Below, in pieces: positions 30,981 through 41,733 of a stretch of 64,000 nt of DNA (its first letter is position 1; the number at the start of each line of letters is the position of its first letter). The stretch is from Cherax quadricarinatus (lineage: Eukaryota; Arthropoda; Malacostraca; Decapoda; Parastacidae), in contig NC_091300.1 in the NCBI RefSeq assembly GCF_038502225.1, positions 51,983,743 through 52,047,742 on the forward strand. The letters run 5' to 3'. Position numbers and translations under genes: made by a program. The notes beneath the pieces were generated by a model that searched no databases, was not told where the DNA came from, and worked only from the letters and a program-made list of their open reading frames with translations.

Positions 30981-32112
30981 AAGAACCTAAGAACATAAGA
31001 ATGGAGGAACACTGCAGAAGGCCTACTGGCACATACAAGGCAGGTCCTTATCAAAACGACCTCTAACCAAAACAACCCAAGAATTAACTCCCATACCCAA
31101 TGACACCAATCAATCCCAGCCCGTCCCACTCATATAGTTGTCCAATCTCTTCTTAAAACTACCCAAGGTCCTAGCCTCTATCACCCCACTGGGAAAATAG
31201 TTCCACGCATCCACAACTCTGTTAGAAAACCAGTACTTACCTATGTCCTTTCTAAATCTAAATTTTTCCAACTTAAATCCATTATTTCTGGTTTTTACCT
31301 GGTTCGACACCTTCAGTACTTTATCTTCTTTGTTTATGCCCGTCATCCACTTATACACTTCAATAATATCTTCCCTCATTCTACGTCTCTCCAGAGAGTG
31401 GTGATTTAAGGCTTTAAGTCTATCTTCATACGGGAGATTCCTTACACAGTAAATCATTTTAGTCATTCTTCTCTGTATGTTCTCTGAGTTTATATCCATC
31501 CTGTAGTGAGGAGCAGCATAATCTAAATGAGGCATCACTAGTGATGTATAGAGCTGTAAAATAATTTTTGGACTTCTGTTACTTGTACTTCTTGAGATAA
31601 ATCCAAGTAAACTTTTAGCCTTGTTGTGCACACTAAGGCACTGCTGTCTTGGCTTTAGATTTCTGCTTACCATGACTCCCAAGTCTTTTTCACATTCTGT
31701 ATAATCAAGCTCTACTTCACCTAGTTTATATCTTCGAGGGTTATTTTCATTACCAAGGACTAGTACCTTACACTTATCCACATTGAACTTCATCTGTCAT
31801 TTAGACATTAATTTGTCCAAATCCTCCTGGAGTTCATTGCTATCCTTCTCAGAATGAATCATATAGCCTATCTTCGTATCATCAGCAAATCTGCTCATGT
31901 CACTCGTAATCGATTCACCAAGATCATTTATGTAAATTATGAACAAGAGAGTGCCTAAAACTGATCCTTGTGGAATGCCACTAGTGACTAATCCCCATTC
32001 AGATTTCACCCCATTAATCGAAACTTTCTGCTTTCTATTGGTAAGCCATGCCTCTATCCATGCTAGAACTTTACCTCCTATACCATGAGCTGCCACTTTT
32101 CTTAAGAGTCTT
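30981..32112 (-). mobile_element. CR1-like LINE family B, copy B9: RT to 3' end
   Basis: The 3' tail at 30,981-31,000 reads, on minus, CATTCTTATGTTCTTAGG (octamer type). It is inserted against copy B8 and is 5'-truncated at about 32,112 in the RT. It is one of the better preserved CR1 3' halves, with two long frames joined by a change near 31,795. Confidence 0.9.
31110..32096 (-). pseudogene. CR1 RT and C-terminal domain (copy B9)
   Basis: Frame 32,096-31,797: HGIGGKVLAWIEAWLTNRKQ, TSGIPQGSVLGTLLF, SRFADDTKIGYMI (catalytic FADD). Frame 31,793-31,110: MKFNVDKCKVLVLGNE, CEKDLGVMVSRNLKPRQQC, HLDYAAPHYRMDIN (missing a few residues), YKWMTGINKEDKVLKVSNQ, KFRFRKDIGKYWFSNRVVD, ending YMSGTGWD and a stop at 31,110. 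The break between the frames is a single stop and frame slip. Confidence 0.9.
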
Positions 32113-32385
32113 TTGGGGTTATCTAGCTAATGATTTTATTGACGATGATCATACTTATGATTACGAAGGGATCTCCAATTATGATACTTTTTTAATAATA
32201 TACACTGGGCTCAGAGTATATACATTCCCCAGAGAGAAATTAGATCTTATAATAACGATCCCAAATGGGTTAACGGGAAGCTAAAGCACCTATTAGGGGA
32301 GAAAAGAGGAATTTATAGGCGCATCAGAAGAGGAGAGGTTAATCTTACTGACCAATACGTTCAATTATTACACAGAGTTACTCCA
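32113..32385 (+). mobile_element. CR1-like LINE family B, copy B10: linker fragment
   Basis: Plus-strand text NDPKWVNGKLKHLLGEKRGI and YRRIRRGEVNLTDQYVQL near 32,256-32,365 matches the linker between endonuclease and RT in copies B1, B5 and B6. The preceding 100 bp are AT-rich and diverged. No RT or endonuclease core is included. Confidence 0.72.
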
Positions 32386-32395
32386 TGAGTGTTAA

Positions 32396-33340
32396 TATTA
32401 AGATTATTAATATCAGAGCTGAAGTCAATACATCTATACTCATTATTTATCATTTCTAAACCCATACCTCTAACTAATCCTAGTTTAAAGTCCCAACAAC
32501 CCCCTCAACTGAGCTAGCAAGAAAATCCACACCTGCCCTGGATAAGTGAACCCCATCCCTGGCATACATGTCATTTCGGCCATAGAAGGTGTCCGAGTTG
32601 TCAATGAATGGTACTGCATCATCCTTCCAGTGTTTATCCAGCCAACAATTAATACTAATTGCTATGGACAACCATTAATTTCCAACACCCCTTCTTGGCA
32701 AAATGCCACATATAACAGGGCGCCCCTTCTTCCTAATTATGTCTATTGCTGTCCTGAATCGTCTAACTAAATCCTCACTTCTACGCTTGCCTACATCATT
32801 GCCTCCAGCACTGAGGCAGATAATAGGATTGATCCCATTACCGTTCATGATGTTGTCAAGCCGGCTAACAATATCCTCCATCCCAGCCCCAGGAGAGCAA
32901 CCCCTCTGTCTCCTACTCCTGTCCTTCAAGCAGAAGGCCCTATCCATGTACCTAACCTGGCTATCCCCAACAACAATATTCTTACCTTCCTTGGTGTCGT
33001 TCGTTGTGACGTTCCCAGTAGTCGACTCGCATTCGTTGAGCAGCATGGAGAATGCATTAGATGTTTCCACCACAGTTTCCACAGCAGTCTCTTTCTTCAT
33101 TGTTTCTACCTTTCCATTCGTCTTCTTGATCGTCAACTTTGTTCCATGCTGTCCAGCCACTGTCCAGGTTCCCTTGACCTGAGGACTCACAACAGGACTA
33201 CTACGAATCCTCTTGTCCTCAGTCAATCGCCGTATCTTCGCCACCCTCAATTCTTCCTTAAGCTGCTGGTAAAGTTGCTCGATGGAGGGCATCTTGGTTC
33301 AGTCCACAGAGAACACACTCAACACGCCCTCACTGCAGCA
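32396..33340 (-). mobile_element. CR1-like LINE family B, copy B11: 5' end with ORF1
   Basis: ORF1 with a short leader, minus strand. It is close to copy B6 ORF1 and fixes the 5' end of the family near 33,340, where an unrelated LINE A 3' end begins. Confidence 0.85.
32480..33292 (-). pseudogene. CR1 ORF1: coiled coil plus SGNH esterase (copy B11)
   Basis: A 205-codon frame from 33,292: MPSIEQLYQQLKEELRVAKI helix (1-20), basic linker (PQVKGTWTVAGQHGTKLTIK), VVGDSQVRYMDRAFC (about 108-122), LSAGGNDVGKRRSEDL (about 158-173) and ILPRRGVGN at its end. After a frameshift the frame 32,671-32,480 gives SIAISINCWLDKHWKDDAV, FIDNSDTFYGRNDMYARDG and VHLSRAG, keeping the catalytic Asp and His. All SGNH residues are therefore present, split across two frames. 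Confidence 0.9.
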
Positions 33341-33344
33341 ATAT

Positions 33345-33740
33345 ATAGGGGTCGAGTTTTAGCTTCTGGCCCCGAGTCTTCGCAGTCCATTTCTGGGTTT
33401 TTTCTCCTGGCTTCCGGAGATCTATTGTGCCTTTTCTTAAACCTATGTATAGATCCTGTCTTTACCACTTTGCTGTGTAGGTCATTCCACTTTTAGGCCT
33501 CTCTAAGGATGAAGAAATACTTTGCAACATCCAAGAGACTCATCTGCATTGTCAACTTCCAGCTTTACCATTGTGTTTTTCTCTTCTCCAACAGTCCAGC
33601 CTTTAGACCTTGTCAGTACCTCCCATTATTATGTAAGTCATCATAACACCCCAGTGCATTCTGTCCTATGTCATCAGATTTAGTTCCTTAAGGCTAGATC
33701 ATACCCCTCAGCTCTGGGACTAGCCTCCCTACAACCACAG
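33345..33740 (-). mobile_element. LINE family A relative, 3' end (divergent subfamily)
   Basis: Minus-strand text LVPELRGMI, SWKLTMQMSLLDVAKYFFIL, KWNDLHSKVVKTGSIHRFKK, then a 3' UTR with GGCCAGAAGCTAAAACTCGA and CCCCTATATA. It matches the last 100 codons of family A but is more diverged than copies A3 and A4. Confidence 0.72.
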
Positions 33741-34466
33741 CATTTTCTCCTATTTCTTGTGGTTACAGGGATCGATTTATAGCTCCTGGCCCCGCCTCTT
33801 CACTGGTTCCTACTGGGTCCTCTCTCTCTCCCTGATCCACGAGCTTTATCTAACCTCGTCTTTAAACTATGTATGTTCCCGCCTCTACTATGTCACTTTC
33901 TAGGCTATTCCTCTGCCTGACAACTCTATGTATGAAGCAATACTTCCTAACATCCCTTTTACTCATATGAGCCTTCAACTTCCAACTGCGACCCCTTGTT
34001 TCTATGTCCCATCTCTGGAACATCCTGTCTTTGTCCACCTCGTCAATTCCGAACAGTATTTTATATGTCGTTATCATGTCTCCTCTGACCTTCCTGTCCT
34101 CCAGTGTCGTCTGGCCAATTTCCCTTAACCTTTCGTTGTAAGACAACCCCCTTAGCTCTGGGACTAGTCTTGTTGCAAATCTTTGCACTTTCTTTAATTT
34201 TTTGATGTGCTTGACCAGATGTGGATTCCAAACTGGTACTGCATACTCCAGTATAGGCTTGATTGATTCCTTACTGAGGTATTGGAACGTTATCCTTAGG
34301 GATGGCAGACGTCCGTACGCTGCAGCAGTTATCTGACTGATGTGCACCTCAGGAGATGTGTTTGGTATTATACTCGCCACAAGATCTTTTTCCTTGAGTG
34401 AGGTTTGCAGTCTTCGGCCACCTAGACTATTCTGAGTCTGTGGTCTTCTTTGCCCCTCCCCGATCT

Positions 34467-34468
<2 letters not shown>
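33741..34468 (-). mobile_element. LINE family A, copy A3: C-terminal region
   Basis: The frame 34,566-33,862 starts inside the tail of copy A4 and crosses the (AC)n run. Its family A part begins KIGEGQRRPQTQNSLGGRRL, then SPEVHISQITAAAYGRLPSL, ILEYAVPVWNPHLVKHIKKL, RFATRLVPELRGLSYNERLR, MFQRWDIETRGRSWKLKAHM, RDVRKYCFIHRVVRQRNSL, ending EAGTYIV. It has no stop through 230 codons. The 3' UTR runs to about 33,745 and ends in ATCCCTGTAACCACAAG. Confidence 0.88.

Positions 34469-34502
<34 letters not shown>
34469..34502. repeat. (AC)n run between two family A LINE copies
   Basis: Seventeen AC/GT repeats. On the minus strand the 3' end of copy A4 (TAGGTGAGTAC) passes directly into (AC)n, and the 5'-truncated start of copy A3 follows at its other side. 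Confidence 0.95.
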
Positions 34503-34505
<3 letters not shown>

Positions 34506-34727
34506 CACCTAATTGTAGTTGCAGGGGTCGAGACTCAGCTCCTGGCCCCGACTCTTCACTGAACACTACTAGGTCCTCTCTCTCCCTGCTCCGTGAGCTT
34601 TATCATACCTCGTCTTAAAGCAATGTATGGTTCCTGCCTCCACTACATCGCTCGCCAGATTGTTCCACTTTCTGACCACTCTGACTGAAGAACTGCTTCC
34701 TAACATCCCTGTGACTCATCTGAGTCT

Positions 34728-36619
34728 TCAACTTCCAAGAGTGACCCCTTGGAACATCTTGTCTCTGTCCACCTTATCTATTCCACGCAGTATTTTGTAT
34801 GCCGTTATCATGTCTCTCCTATCCCTCCTGTCCTCCAGTGTCGTCAGGCCGATTTCCCTCAACCTTTCTTCATAAGACATTCCTCTTAGCTCTGGAACTA
34901 ACCTTGTCGCAAACCTTTGCACTTTCTCTAATTTCTTAACGTGCTTGACCCGGTGCGGGTTCCAAACTGGTGCTGCACACTCCTGTATGGGCCTGACGTA
35001 CACGGTCTACAGTGTCTTGAAAGATTCCTTACTTAGGTAACGAAATGCTAATCTCAGGTTTGCCAGACACCCATATGCTGCAGCAGTTATTTGGATGATG
35101 TGTGCTTCCAGAGGCGTGTTCGGTGTTTTACTCACGCCAGCATCTTTCTCCTTGAGTGAGGTTTGCAGTCTTTGACCACCTAGCCTATACTCTGTAGTCT
35201 TCTTTGCCCTTCTCCGATCTTCATGACTTTGCATTTGGCGGGGTTGAATTCGATAAGCCAATTGCTGGACCAGGTGTCCAGCCAGTCCAGGTTTCTTTGA
35301 AGGCCTGCCTGATGCTCATCTGATTTAATTCTCCTCATTAACTTCACATCATCTGCAAACAGGGTCACCTCTGAGTCTATCCCTTCCATCATGTCATTCA
35401 CGTATACCAAAAATAGCACTGGTTCTAGGACCGACCCCTGTGGGACCCCGCTCCTCACAGGTGCCCACTGTGATACCTCATCACGTACCACGACTCGTTG
35501 TTGCCTCCCTGTCAGGTACTCTCTGATCCATTGAAGTGCCCTTCCCGTTATACGTGCCTGATCCTCTAGTTTATGCATTAATCTCTTGTGAGAAACTGTG
35601 TAGAAGGCCTTCTTGCAGTCCAAGAAGATGCAGTCAACCAACCCCTCTCTCTTGTCTCTTACTTCTGTTATTTTATCTTAAAACTCCAGGTTTGTGTCAC
35701 AGGATTTGCCTTTCATGAAACCATGCTGGTTGTCATTAATACTTTTGTTCCATTCCAGGTGCTCCACCACTCTCCTCCTGATAATCTCCATGACTTGGCA
35801 TACTATACACGTCAGTGACACTGTTCTGTAGTTTAGTGCCTCTTTTCTGTCTCCTTTTCTAAAAATGAAGATTACATTTGCCGTTTTCTACACCTCAGGT
35901 AGTTGCTCAGTTTCAAAGGATGTATTGAAGATTGTGGTTAATGGGACATGCAGCATTTCTGCTCCCTCTCTAATGACCCATGGAGAGATGCTGTCCAGTC
36001 CCATTGCCTTTGAGGTATCAAGATCACTTAGCAGCTTCTTCACCTCCTCCTCACTTGTGTGTATGTCATCTGGCACTTGGTGTATTTCCTGTTGGTGTCC
36101 CCCTCTGTCCTGTCTTCCCAGATTCCTTCCTGTCTCCACTGTGAATTGTTCCTTAAATCTCTTGTTGAGCTCCTCACATACCTCTTGATTGTTTTGTGAG
36201 AGTTCCCCACCTTCTTTCCTCAACCTGATCACCTGGTCTTTGACTGTTGTCTTTCTCCTAATGTGGCTATACAGCAATTTCGGGTCAGACTTGACTTTTG
36301 ACACTATGTCCTTTTCATACTGTCGCTGGGCCTCCCTCCTTATCTGTGCATACTCGTTTCTGGCTCTTCGACTGGTCTCATTTTCCTGGATCCTTTGCAT
36401 TCTGTACCTCTTCCATTCTCTAATGTACTTAATTTTTGCCTCCCTACACCTTTGGGTAAACCAAGGACTCACTTTGGTCTTTCCATTAATTCTGTTGCCC
36501 TTGGGAATAAACCTTTCTTCTGCCTCCTTGCATTTTGTTATTACATATTCCATCATTTCATTCACTGACTTTCCTACCAGCTCTGTGGCCCACTGAAACT
36601 CCCACAGGAAGTTCCTCAT
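34728..36619 (-). pseudogene. family A ORF2 linker, reverse transcriptase and C-terminus
   Basis: Frame 36,619-35,888 (243 codons): ERFIPKGNRINGKTKVSPWF, YSHIRRKTTVKDQVIRLRKE, LSDLDTSKAMGLDSISPWVI (start of RT). Stops follow, with GFMKGKSC text, then 35,641-35,180: VDCIFLDCKKAFYTVSHKRL (first Asp), RSGVPQGSVLEPVLF, VTLFADDVKLMRRI (catalytic FADD), EFNPAKCKVMKIGEG. Frames 35,261-35,007 and 35,003-34,728 complete the C-terminus (SPL-type EAHIIQITAAAYGC, PVWNPHRVKHVKKLEK, RFATRLVPELRGMSY). At least four frame breaks. Confidence 0.92.
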
Positions 36620-36625
36620 ACCTGT

Positions 36626-37406
36626 CTAATCCCCCCTTTTATAGTTCGGCTTTTCCCAATCGACTCCTGTTACCCTCTCAACTTGCAGTTCTACTATGTA
36701 ATCAAAACTCAGAACCACGTGATCACTAACTCCAATGGGCCTCTCATATGTGATGTCCCCAATGTCCGAACTGCTCAGGGTGAACACAAGGTCCAGTCTT
36801 CCTGGTTCATCCTCCCCTCTCTCTCTGGTAGTGTCCCTGACGTGTTGATTCATGAGGTTTTCCAGTACCATATCCATCATCTTGGCTCTCCATGTGTCAG
36901 AACCCCCATGAGGCTCCAGGTTTTCCCCAGTCAATTTCCCTATAGTTGAAATCACCCATAACCAGTAACTTTGCTCTGCACAATTGAGCTCTTCATGCCA
37001 CTTCAGCCAGTGTGTCCACCATCGCTCTGTTTTTCTTTTCATATTTCTCTCTTGGCCTCCTGCAGTTCTGTGGTGGGTTATACATCAATGACTACCTTAT
37101 GTTCCCCAGACTGAATTGTAGCTACCATGTAGTCCCTTTCTCCAATCTCGCCCATGTCTTCCATTTCCTCAAAACCCCATCGGTTTTTTATGAGTAGTGC
37201 AACCCCTCCTCCCCCTCTGCTCCTTCTGTCCTCAGGATCTGATATTCCAGTGGGAAGACTGCATCTGTTATTGTCTCATTGAGTTTCGTTTCTGTGACTG
37301 CTATAATGTCTGGGGACTTCTCATTGATTATTTCATGCCACTCCTCATATTTATTTGATAATCCATCTGTGTTCCTGTACCACGCCTTCAATTTCTTATC
37401 TATCAT
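36626..37406 (-). pseudogene. family A ORF2 endonuclease
   Basis: The probable native ORF2 start is the ATG at 37,404-37,406 (MIDKKLKAWYRNTDGLSNKY, with the N-type first motif), followed by SPDIIAVTETKLNETI (catalytic Glu) and EGEEGLHYS, then a stop at 37,188. In shifted frames: YMVATIQSG, VVIDV, then frame 37,042-36,626 with STIGKLTGENLEPHG (a degraded GDFN block) and DEPGRLDLVFTLSS, ERPIGVSDHVVLSFD (SDH). It is an APE-type nuclease, inactivated. Confidence 0.88.
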
Positions 37407-38600
37407 TGTGGTCCTGGGAAAATATTGGGGTTGGGGAGCAGGAACCCTGGAGGGGGCCTATGGGGGTTTGCAATGTGGGTGGAGTTTGTGATGGGGGAGT
37501 GAGGGCAGAGTGCCCATAGGAGGCTACTGTAGGGGTGGGGATTGTGACGTGGGGGGTGGGGGCAGAGGGAACAGTGTGTGGGTTTTGGTTTAGATTGGTC
37601 AGTTGCTTTGGGGTTGTCGTGGTTGGAGTCCTTCTGCCGGTGTTTCTGTAGGGTGTGTTTGCCCTTCCGCCTGAGTCTGGGTTCTGCTCATCTTCATCAA
37701 TGCATCTCATTCCTCCTTTCGTCCTTGCACCCTCCCTCTTTTTGTGTTCTGTCATGATCTAGGTACACTCTCTGGTAATCTGGATTGTAACTCAGTGGTG
37801 CTTTCTCCTGCAGGATCCTGGTTCGAGCTGATTCCGCCTTGAGAATTACTTTGACTTGTTATTTACTTCCACTCACAAACCACCCAATTCTCTGAAAATT
37901 TGTCACCTGGGTCATGTCTCCCTCACCTATTGCTTTAATGATACCTTCAATCGCTTTTGTCTCCTCCTGGTTTCTCTCATTGTAGGTTTCCCCTTTGAAT
38001 TCTCAGAGCCCGTAGACAAACACTGATCTATCTCTTTGTCTCCTCCTCCCGATGTATCTCCCTTCGCATCCTCTGAGGTGTTTTAGTTTCTTCCATCGAA
38101 ACATTCCTGCCTTTAATCCCAGTCCTTGCTGCAGCCCCTATGCTCAGTGGACTGTCTTTCCTGCTCATCTGTTCCTTGCCACTGCAGTTGTCTGTTGGAG
38201 TCTCGGCATATGTCATAACTCCTCCATTGTCTACATGTCTCTCAATTGTGCACATCTTTTTCTGGATCTCTACAGTCCCCTTGTCTGTGGCTGGTATAAA
38301 AGTTCCTGATGTCATGTCTGTACTGTCATTTGTGTGTGTCTTTTGTTTCAGGTTATTTAATTCCTCATCTAAGCACTTTATCTTATCTTCTGCTGCTAAG
38401 ACTTGTAGTCCCCACTTCCTGCTCTCCTCAGCTATCCTCTCCTCCATTTTCTTGCCTAGCTCTGCTAGCTTCCTTCACTACTCTTCCTCCATTTTTTTGA
38501 GCTCTACCTCCCAATCTTTCCTCCCAGGTTCTTCTCTCCCGGGTTCATCCCCCACGCCCCTGGGTCTCCACCCGTTTTGGTTACCCATTTTTTTTTCCAC
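37396..38600 (-). pseudogene. family A ORF1: coiled coil and P/T-rich tail
   Basis: Starts near 38,595 (GREEPGRKDWEVELKKMEEE in one frame, then a stop). Frame 38,447-38,028 carries a long helix (MEERIAEESRKWGLQVLAAE through DEELNNLKQKTH) and a Ser/Thr linker. Between 38,028 and 37,755 broken frames give RSVFVYGL, AIEGIIKAIGEGDM and YQRVYLDHDRTQ, an RNA-binding-like segment. The last frame (37,755-37,396) is P/T/N-rich (RRTPTTTTPKQLTNLNQNPH) and ends FSQDHNDR with a TAA that overlaps the ORF2 start. ORF1 of LINEs packages element RNA. Confidence 0.78.
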
Positions 38601-38639
38601 AGATAGGAATTGATATATTTTATTCCATAAACAAGCTTA

Positions 38640-38890
38640 AGTATTTTCAGTGTGTGTGTGTGGGGGGAGTAAGGGAAGAGGTAAGGGAGGAGATGGAAAA
38701 GGGAGAAGCCAGGGGGAGGATGTGTCAAGGAAGATGGGTGCAAGGTGGAGAGGAAGAGAGAGGGAGATGGCTTGGTTGGTGGAGGGAGGGGGAGAGAGAC
38801 AGAGAAAACAAGAGAGATGGGAAGATAGAAAGGGGGGAAGAGAGAGAGAGGGAGGGAGAGAGAGAGAGGGAGAGAGAGAGAGAACTTGTC
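38640..38890. repeat. GA-rich low-complexity tract
   Basis: G and A make up nearly all bases (GGGAGAGAGA, GGAGGGAGAG), preceded by a short (GT)n. The open frames with ERERE or GRER text are artefacts. Confidence 0.92.
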
Positions 38891-39278
38891 ACAGTGTGCT
38901 CCACAAACTTTCTTAATATTACTTAACTACGAGAGTTGGTGAGGAAAAAAACTGTTCAGTGACCTAGTACTACCTACAACACATTGGTACAAGTAAGCCA
39001 ACTGCTCCATAGAAGTGAATATAAGCGAAATCAGTGACAGTTAAGAGCGTTTTGGTATACAATGTGATTAGAGTGAGGGGAAGGGCAAGCCTAGGAGTGA
39101 CGTCACTATTGCCTTCAGTGAGCATCTAATATATCTTTGTACTAACAGCTGGGTGCTTTATAACAAGGTGGCTTGTACAATGCAACATAGTGATTTGTGT
39201 AACATCTTCCTATAGTGAAAACGTGGATAACATAAACAGTGTTTATTAAGTGATAGTGAGAAGGCAACACTTCCAGCA

Positions 39279-40712
39279 TGCCGGCCCAGTGCTGCCCTCA
39301 CCCTCCCTCGCTACCCACCCCATTATAAACACCCCCAGGATACCACCACCCTTCCTCTCCCTCCAGTGAACTTCACTGTAAACCTACAACGCCTCCTCTG
39401 CGATGACTTCACATCGCAAAATAGCGAGAATATCTTTCCTATCTGGCTAGTCCCAGTAGTTACTGCAGTGTTTGTGGGTATACTACAAGGGACAAAATAC
39501 TTCTTAGATGTAAGGAGCCTACTTGTTCCAACTACTGCCACTCAGATTGCATTCCAGAAGAAGAATTCTGTTGCAGCCAGGTTGACAATCTCAGAAAATT
39601 GAAGAATATCCATACTCCTGTAGTATATGTGGAAACAAATCTGGTGCTACCGGAGGAAGGTTCAGAAGTACCTCAGGAACTCTTGTCCAGAGATCAAGAC
39701 TGCCCTCAGGGGCTGTGTTGTAAAGCCATAGCTAAGATAATCCATCACAGGGAAGCACTTCATGGGCTCCTCAAATCATTAGATAACCTTCAAGCTATTG
39801 CAGAAGGCCAGTGCAAGCCTACACCAAGCGACGTAAGCTGCTCAGCTGATGGTGACACTACGGACAAGGACTGGAAGTGCCACAATGAGCTCAACTCAGG
39901 GGTAAATAACTGGTGGAATTCTGTCATCGCTAAGGCCCCACAGATTGACAGTTCAAAACACTACCTTTGGGAATCCTAACACAGTTCCTTTGACCACCAC
40001 ATAGGAAACGGATCCTCTTCTCAGCAACGAAGCAAGCCTTGGATCTGTTAATTCTCCTACACCTGACATCTCTGCTACAGCAACTGCCAGTACACTAGAC
40101 AGTGCACATACCATCTCTGATCCTACACCTGTCAGCACACTTGCCGACATTATTCCAACATCTGGCAGAAGTGCTTCATCGGCAAGTACTGAGTCAGGAT
40201 TTTCTCCACCAGAGACTGGTGCAGTTAATAATCAGGGTACTATCACTTCACCTGAACACCTACTGCACCAAAGTAAGAACAGCAGGGACACATCTGTCAA
40301 AACTGAATAAGGGCAGAACCTGCAGACAAATCAGCGAAACACAATGGGTGCAACAAATAATAGTCCACCCTCCCAGACACCTAGGCAGTGCTCTCGCTGT
40401 AACCGGAAGGGGCACACCACCAACAACTGCCTGCGAGATACCAGGTGCAATTACTGCCAGTGTCGGAAGAAAAAGGAACTTGATAGACAGGACCACCTGT
40501 TTAGAGACCTGTTCTCGGAACAAACCAGCAGGATCTCTGAACTGGTGAACACACTCACACGTCACCCACTCAGCTACTCCTATCTCAGTCCAGCAGGTGG
40601 TATTGTGCCTTATACAGGACCACAGACCTACATCCCTGCAGCTGCCTCAGTGACCTACTTCTCTCGAGGACAAGCCCCTTACATGCCTTACACACCCACC
40701 ACCTCAAGCTGA
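39279..40712 (+). pseudogene. family D ORF1: PHD-like finger and CCHC zinc knuckle
   Basis: Near 39,470-39,590 one frame reads SSYCSVCGYTTRDKILLRC, then KEPTCSNYCHSDCIPEEEFC, a run of paired Cys and His spaced like a PHD finger. The same frame continues through 39,599-39,979 (LKNIHTPVVYVETNLVLP to HYLWES). A shifted frame gives a Ser/Thr-rich stretch to 40,310 (NSPTPDISATATASTLDS). Frame 40,344-40,712 gives CSRCNRKGHTTNNC (C-x2-C-x4-H-x4-C, near 40,390-40,430), a helix (LFSEQTSRISELVNTLTR) and a P/Y-rich end. It likely binds element RNA. Confidence 0.82.
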
Positions 40713-40719
40713 CCACATC

Positions 40720-41604
40720 ATGAGGAGCCAGCCTATCAGCATCTTGTCAGCCAACATTAGAAGTTTCATTACTAATGTTGGAGAGCTCACACACAGTTTT
40801 GTGAACACTCAACGTCCCGACATTATAGCTGTTGTTGAAACATTTTTGGACGACAGGACTCCAGAAAATTTTGCAAGAATTACTGGCTACACCTCATGGA
40901 TGAGAAGAGACAGGCAAGGGCAAGGAGGTGTTGCTGTGTGCTTCTCTAAAAGTGTACATGCCCAGCACATTGATGTTGCCATCCGAACTCATCTTGAAAT
41001 GATGTTCTTCAAGCTATGCATAAACACTAGTACCTCTGTACTAACATGTGTAATGTACAGACCTCAGTGGCAACATGCAGACCCCATCAACTTCCTAATG
41101 GAAAATGTGGACTCCCTTCTGCTATAACACAACTGTCAACATGTCATAATTATTGGTGTCCTCAACCAACACCTTATGCAGAGGGACTTTAATGACCTTC
41201 TTGCAGTATTTGACATGAGAAACTTTGTTGATTTCCCTACTCACATCTCTGGCTCCTCCCTTGTCCCAGTAGTGAGCGATCTAGCAGAAGGTATAGTCAT
41301 TTGTCAACTCCTCGGCTACGATGGGTCATCTGACCAAAAGGCTGTTTTTACGACATTTAAGATCCCAACAGAACGAGGCAAGGAGTCCACATGCATAACC
41401 TGGCTATGGGAAAGAGGTAATTGGCCAGCCCTTTGCTTTGAGCTTGCCACCACCAATTGGAATGCTTTTCTCCAAGAGCATGTTGACAACCAAGTGAAAG
41501 CCTTCACTGAACACATCCTTAATCTACAAGAAGAACACACTCCTCACTGGCAATATGTGACGAAGCCTACAGATCAGCCTTGGTTTGGCTTTCGTTGTAG
41601 ATAG
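40720..41604 (+). pseudogene. family D ORF2 endonuclease
   Basis: ORF2 begins at ATG 40,720, seven bases after the ORF1 stop. SILSANIRSFITN (Asn motif) and PDIIAVVETFLDD (catalytic Glu) lead to GQGGVAVCFSKSV and VLTCVMYRPQ in a 135-codon frame ending at 41,127. The GDFN block is degraded between 41,128 and 41,200 (text resembling IIGVLNQH). Frame 41,176-41,604 begins MQRDFNDLLAVFDMRNFVDF, continues THISGSSL, and has GYDGSSDQKAVFTTF in the SDH position (SSDQ). Two breaks make it inactive. Confidence 0.88.
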
Positions 41605-41733
41605 ACTGCTACTGCTAAGTACAAGGCATAGCGAAGGTATAAGAGACATTCTACCACCTATAACAGGAACTTGCACAGGCAAGCCTGTAAGCATGTGGGT
41701 GACGTTTAAAAGTGGGCCATCGCTAAATGGGAT

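Larger units (their letters stand above)
34503..38610 (-). mobile_element. LINE family A, copy A4 (nearly full length)
   Basis: The most complete family A element. Order on the minus strand: ORF1 (38,600-37,396), ORF2 endonuclease (37,406-36,626), linker and RT (36,619-35,180) and C-terminal domain (35,261-34,728), then a 3' UTR ending CCCTGCAACTACAATTAGG and GTGAGTAC(AC)n. ORF2 carries a handful of frameshifts and stops. Clade: Jockey superfamily, CR1/L2-like by RT style; not resolved further. Confidence 0.92.

Noticed and set aside
39323..39541. Minus-strand frame over family D ORF1
   Set aside because: Shadow of the PHD-like coding region on the plus strand.
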